Shown here: positions 63,213 through 64,000 of the stretch, one piece after another
How positions within the stretch are numbered: the first letter of the stretch is position 1
Layout of the letters: each line of letters starts with the position of its first letter
Origin: Clostridiales bacterium UBA1770
Lineage (GTDB): Bacteria; Bacillota; Clostridia; Oscillospirales; CAG-272
NCBI GenBank assembly: GCA_002315325.1
Contig: DCGU01000020.1
Location: 18,825-82,824, forward strand
DNA: 64,000 nucleotides
Direction: 5' to 3'
The notes under the pieces: model-generated
The model's database searches: none
What the model saw: only the letters and a program-made list of their open reading frames with translations
What the model was told of the DNA's origin: nothing
Program-made: the position numbers and the translations under genes

Positions 63213-64000
63213 TGAGATACATAATATCCTCCACCTGCGTATCGGTCAGATGCATTTTGGCAGCCACGCGGCGGAACGCACGCAGCTGTTCGTAAATCAT
63301 CAGCGTAATGGTATCTTCATCGCTTTCCCGCATATGACGGTCATCCGAAACGTCACCGTACATGCCGCGCGGTACGACGTTATAATAGAAGCCGGTTTCA
63401 TCCGTCACGCGGTACATCCGCATTACGGTAATCGGGAGATCGGAGCCGAACATCAAGCGTTGGGTGCCGACCGTGCGGATGCAGGCTTCAATGGCATCGT
63501 CGCACAGGTTAGCGGTGAAGTCCCACAGCATATGCTCGGCTTTGCCGAGCGTATCGAACGCGTCGCCGAGGTCGATTTTGGAGTAGGCACGGCCGACGTG
63601 GGCAACGACAAGTTTCAAATTGGGATAGCGTTTTTCAATCTCCATCAGTTGGCCGACGTTGACGCTGTCGCGCAAACGTCCCACACGCGGAATATGCAGC
63701 ATCACAATCCAGCCGTGCTTATCGGCAACGGCCAAATGCTCGGGCGTTAAATAGTCGAAAATGCGAATTTCGCCTGCCGGAATATACGGCGGGCAATTGG
63801 TAATATACGGTTTCAAGCCGAGGAAACCGCCGGCGGCAACCTGCTTTTCCAGGTCGTCCGGCGACATAGTGTAGTCCGTGCGGAGCAGCGTCGGGAAACC
63901 GAATTTCTTTGCTTCTTCAACGACGTACTCGTTGCACTGGTTCACGTCCTGATCCACACCGCCGAATACCAGCGGCGTCACTTTTTTACCGGGGAACAGG
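63178..64000 (-). CDS. Amidohydrolase-2 family protein (partial, N-terminus outside window)
   Basis: A metal-dependent hydrolase or decarboxylase of the amidohydrolase-2 family; at least 273 C-terminal residues are seen, and the frame is open to the window edge. Features are KPYITNCPPYIPAGE, MLHIPRVGRLRDSVNVG, the histidine in LVVAHVGRAYSKIDLGD and the metal aspartate in LMFGSDLPITVMRM. The reaction cannot be assigned. Its stop lies 35 bases inside the CCA-enzyme start region, so the two overlap and are coupled. Confidence 0.85.
   Translation of the reverse strand, partial: LFPGKKVTPLVFGGVDQDVNQCNEYVVEEAKKFGFPTLLRTDYTMSPDDLEKQVAAGGFLGLKPYITNCPPYIPAGEIRIFDYLTPEHLAVADKHGWIVMLHIPRVGRLRDSVNVGQLMEIEKRYPNLKLVVAHVGRAYSKIDLGDAFDTLGKAEHMLWDFTANLCDDAIEACIRTVGTQRLMFGSDLPITVMRMYRVTDETGFYYNVVPRGMYGDVSDDRHMRESDEDTITLMIYEQLRAFRRVAAKMHLTDTQVEDIMYLNAKRLLDAAKK

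Overview
The window reads as chromosomal DNA of a low-to-mid GC Gram-positive anaerobe, most likely class Clostridia (an Oscillospirales or Ruminococcaceae-like gut lineage; the order is inference). Reasons: strong AGGAGG-type ribosome sites and sigma-A promoters with 17-base spacers; Firmicutes-type gene sets (TmcAL, MraZ, FtsL/SpoVD-type PBP with PASTA domains, CIRCE, Rrf2-IscS-IscU-MnmA); and the Cmk-PlsC and IspH-S1 fusions seen in Clostridia. No phage, plasmid, transposase, CRISPR or rRNA genes were found.

Layout. 1-11.1 kb is a minus-strand block: rpiR-type regulator, BaiN-like flavoprotein, cmk-plsC fusion, ispH-rpsA fusion, then (after a terminator) uxaB-uxaA for hexuronate catabolism, lgt with an unusual acidic tail, folD and the start of nrdR. 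11.2-17.3 kb carries a uracil-type permease with a structured leader, an ArsB-type permease, a GNAT acetyltransferase, an aspartate-type racemase and murE. 17.3-28.6 kb is a minus-strand dcw cell wall and division cluster: mraZ-rsmH-ftsL-PBP-murF-mraY-ftsW-murG-ftsQ-ftsZ, lacking murD, murC and ftsA; murE faces it from the far side of the ftsZ terminator. 28.8-31.5 kb holds a membrane protein, a LacX-type mutarotase and an SH3-like lipoprotein. 31.5-34.5 kb has a membrane protein, a DnaJ protein, a DUF5685 protein, and yceD-rpmF. 34.7-39.9 kb has tmcAL, a small unknown protein, a 437-base hairpin-mosaic element with terminal inverted repeats, and the Rrf2-iscS-iscU-mnmA sulfur/Fe-S operon. 40-42.7 kb holds a phosphoesterase, a pectin-lyase-fold protein and tRNA-Lys(TTT). 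42.9-51.7 kb has a PAP2 protein, a membrane protein, a stand-alone GlmU-type acyltransferase translationally coupled to an XRE-GlmM fusion, an alkaline-phosphatase-fold/LamG protein, a ClpB without its N domain behind a CIRCE operator, and a flavodoxin. 51.9-56.9 kb reads plus: ligA, murI, rsmI, asd. 57-64 kb reads minus: CPBP protease, birA, a second alkaline-phosphatase-fold/LamG protein, a protein with a uL15-like C-terminus, the CCA-adding enzyme and a truncated amidohydrolase.

Functionally the window is dominated by envelope biogenesis: amino-sugar supply (GlmM, GlmU-like acyltransferase), D-amino acid supply (MurI, aspartate-type racemase), the lipid II pathway (MurE, MurF, MraY, MurG), septum enzymes (FtsW, PBP, FtsL, FtsQ, FtsZ), and lipoprotein and phospholipid acylation (Lgt, PlsC).

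The observations most worth following are the hairpin-mosaic element at 36309-36745, the XRE-GlmM fusion with its coupled acyltransferase and upstream palindrome, the attenuator-like leader of the uracil permease, MurE's missing start codon and its non-DAP-type motif, and the uL15-like domain protein.
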